A stretch of DNA of 41,812 bases from Dialister succinatiphilus YIT 11850 (GTDB lineage Bacteria > Bacillota > Negativicutes > Veillonellales > Dialisteraceae). Made by a program: the position numbers and the translations under genes. The stretch covers positions 56,915 through 98,726 of the forward strand of contig NZ_JH591190.1 of the NCBI RefSeq assembly GCF_000242435.1. Direction: 5' to 3'. This document shows, piece by piece, positions 41,650-41,812 of this stretch (within the stretch, counting starts at the first letter, position 1; every line of letters begins with the position of its first letter). The notes beneath the pieces were generated by a model, which was not told the origin of the DNA, did no database searches, and saw only the letters and a list, made by a program, of their open reading frames with translations.

Positions 41650-41812
41650 CGCCCCCTAAAGGGGAAACGACTCACTACATTTTGCGCGTCGCTAGCGCTC
41701 CTTCATCCTCTGCTGTCACTGACTCACTGGATTTTCAGGACGCTGATGCTCCCTTACAAATCCAGTTCGCTAGTGCAAAATGTGTTCGCTGTGCACCGAA
41801 GGGCGCCACCAC
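41650..41812 (-). repeat. Inverted single copy of the 73-bp module element
   Basis: Reverse complement of the region 39366-39597, with one copy of the 73-bp unit instead of two. It starts at CCCCCTAAAGGGG and runs past the window edge, placing dnaB between inverted repeats about 2.1 kb apart. Confidence 0.86.

Overview
The window looks like chromosome of a diderm Firmicute of the class Negativicutes, most like Dialister or another Veillonellaceae. This is an inference from gene content. It has a Firmicute-type rpmH-rnpA-yidD-yidC-jag block and Firmicute-style terminators and ribosome binding sites. It also has outer-membrane genes: an MCE/MlaD-like protein and an EptA-like phosphoethanolamine transferase. 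DNA is moderately GC-rich, except an AT-rich iron-transport operon (about 26.7-31.4 kb) and a phd-doc module. dnaA and oriC are not in the window, although rpmH suggests they lie nearby upstream.

Layout: 0.4-3.3 kb, rpmH, rnpA, yidD, yidC and jag (ribosome, RNase P, membrane insertion, RNA binding). 4.2-8.3 kb, recQ, then a thyA-folA-flavodoxin operon. 8.5-11.5 kb, a Fur-box-preceded feoA-feoA-feoB-Cys-rich peptide operon for ferrous iron. 11.7-13.2 kb, a divergent AraC regulator and Dps. 13.8-18.8 kb, mnmE, mnmG and rsmG (tRNA and rRNA modification), normally next to jag but here separated from it by about 10.5 kb. 19.4-22.9 kb, two TetR regulators, the second overlapping ftsH. 23.1-26.3 kb, an EptA-like transferase and a convergent UDP-glucose dehydrogenase (envelope). 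26.9-31.0 kb, an Fbp-type ABC importer. 31.4-32.2 kb, a lone type I-F CRISPR repeat, a small acidic protein and a candidate 6S-like RNA. 32.3-36.5 kb, two nitroreductases, two UspA proteins, an orphan MCE protein and phd-doc. 36.5-39.1 kb, a 59-60 bp tandem array, an L,D-transpeptidase and a family 4 uracil-DNA glycosylase. 40.1-41.5 kb, dnaB.

The most unusual content is in the intergenic DNA. Nearly every large gap holds multi-hairpin elements built on one grammar. Short conserved connectors (AGGGTTGA, AGGGTTCT, TCTTAAGAACC) join hairpins whose stems differ from copy to copy but stay perfectly paired. One sub-element occurs three times. It has a hairpin with an invariant GCAT loop on three unrelated 9-10 bp stems, followed by a second two-tier hairpin with covarying stems. 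Such covariation argues for selected secondary structure, in RNA or extruded DNA. Two repeat islands are bracketed by direct copies of the 3' half of the neighbouring gene's terminator, which suggests insertion or recombination at terminators.

Two iron importers (Feo and Fbp-type), Dps and a Fur box form a coherent iron theme. All assignments come from reading the sequence, with no database search.
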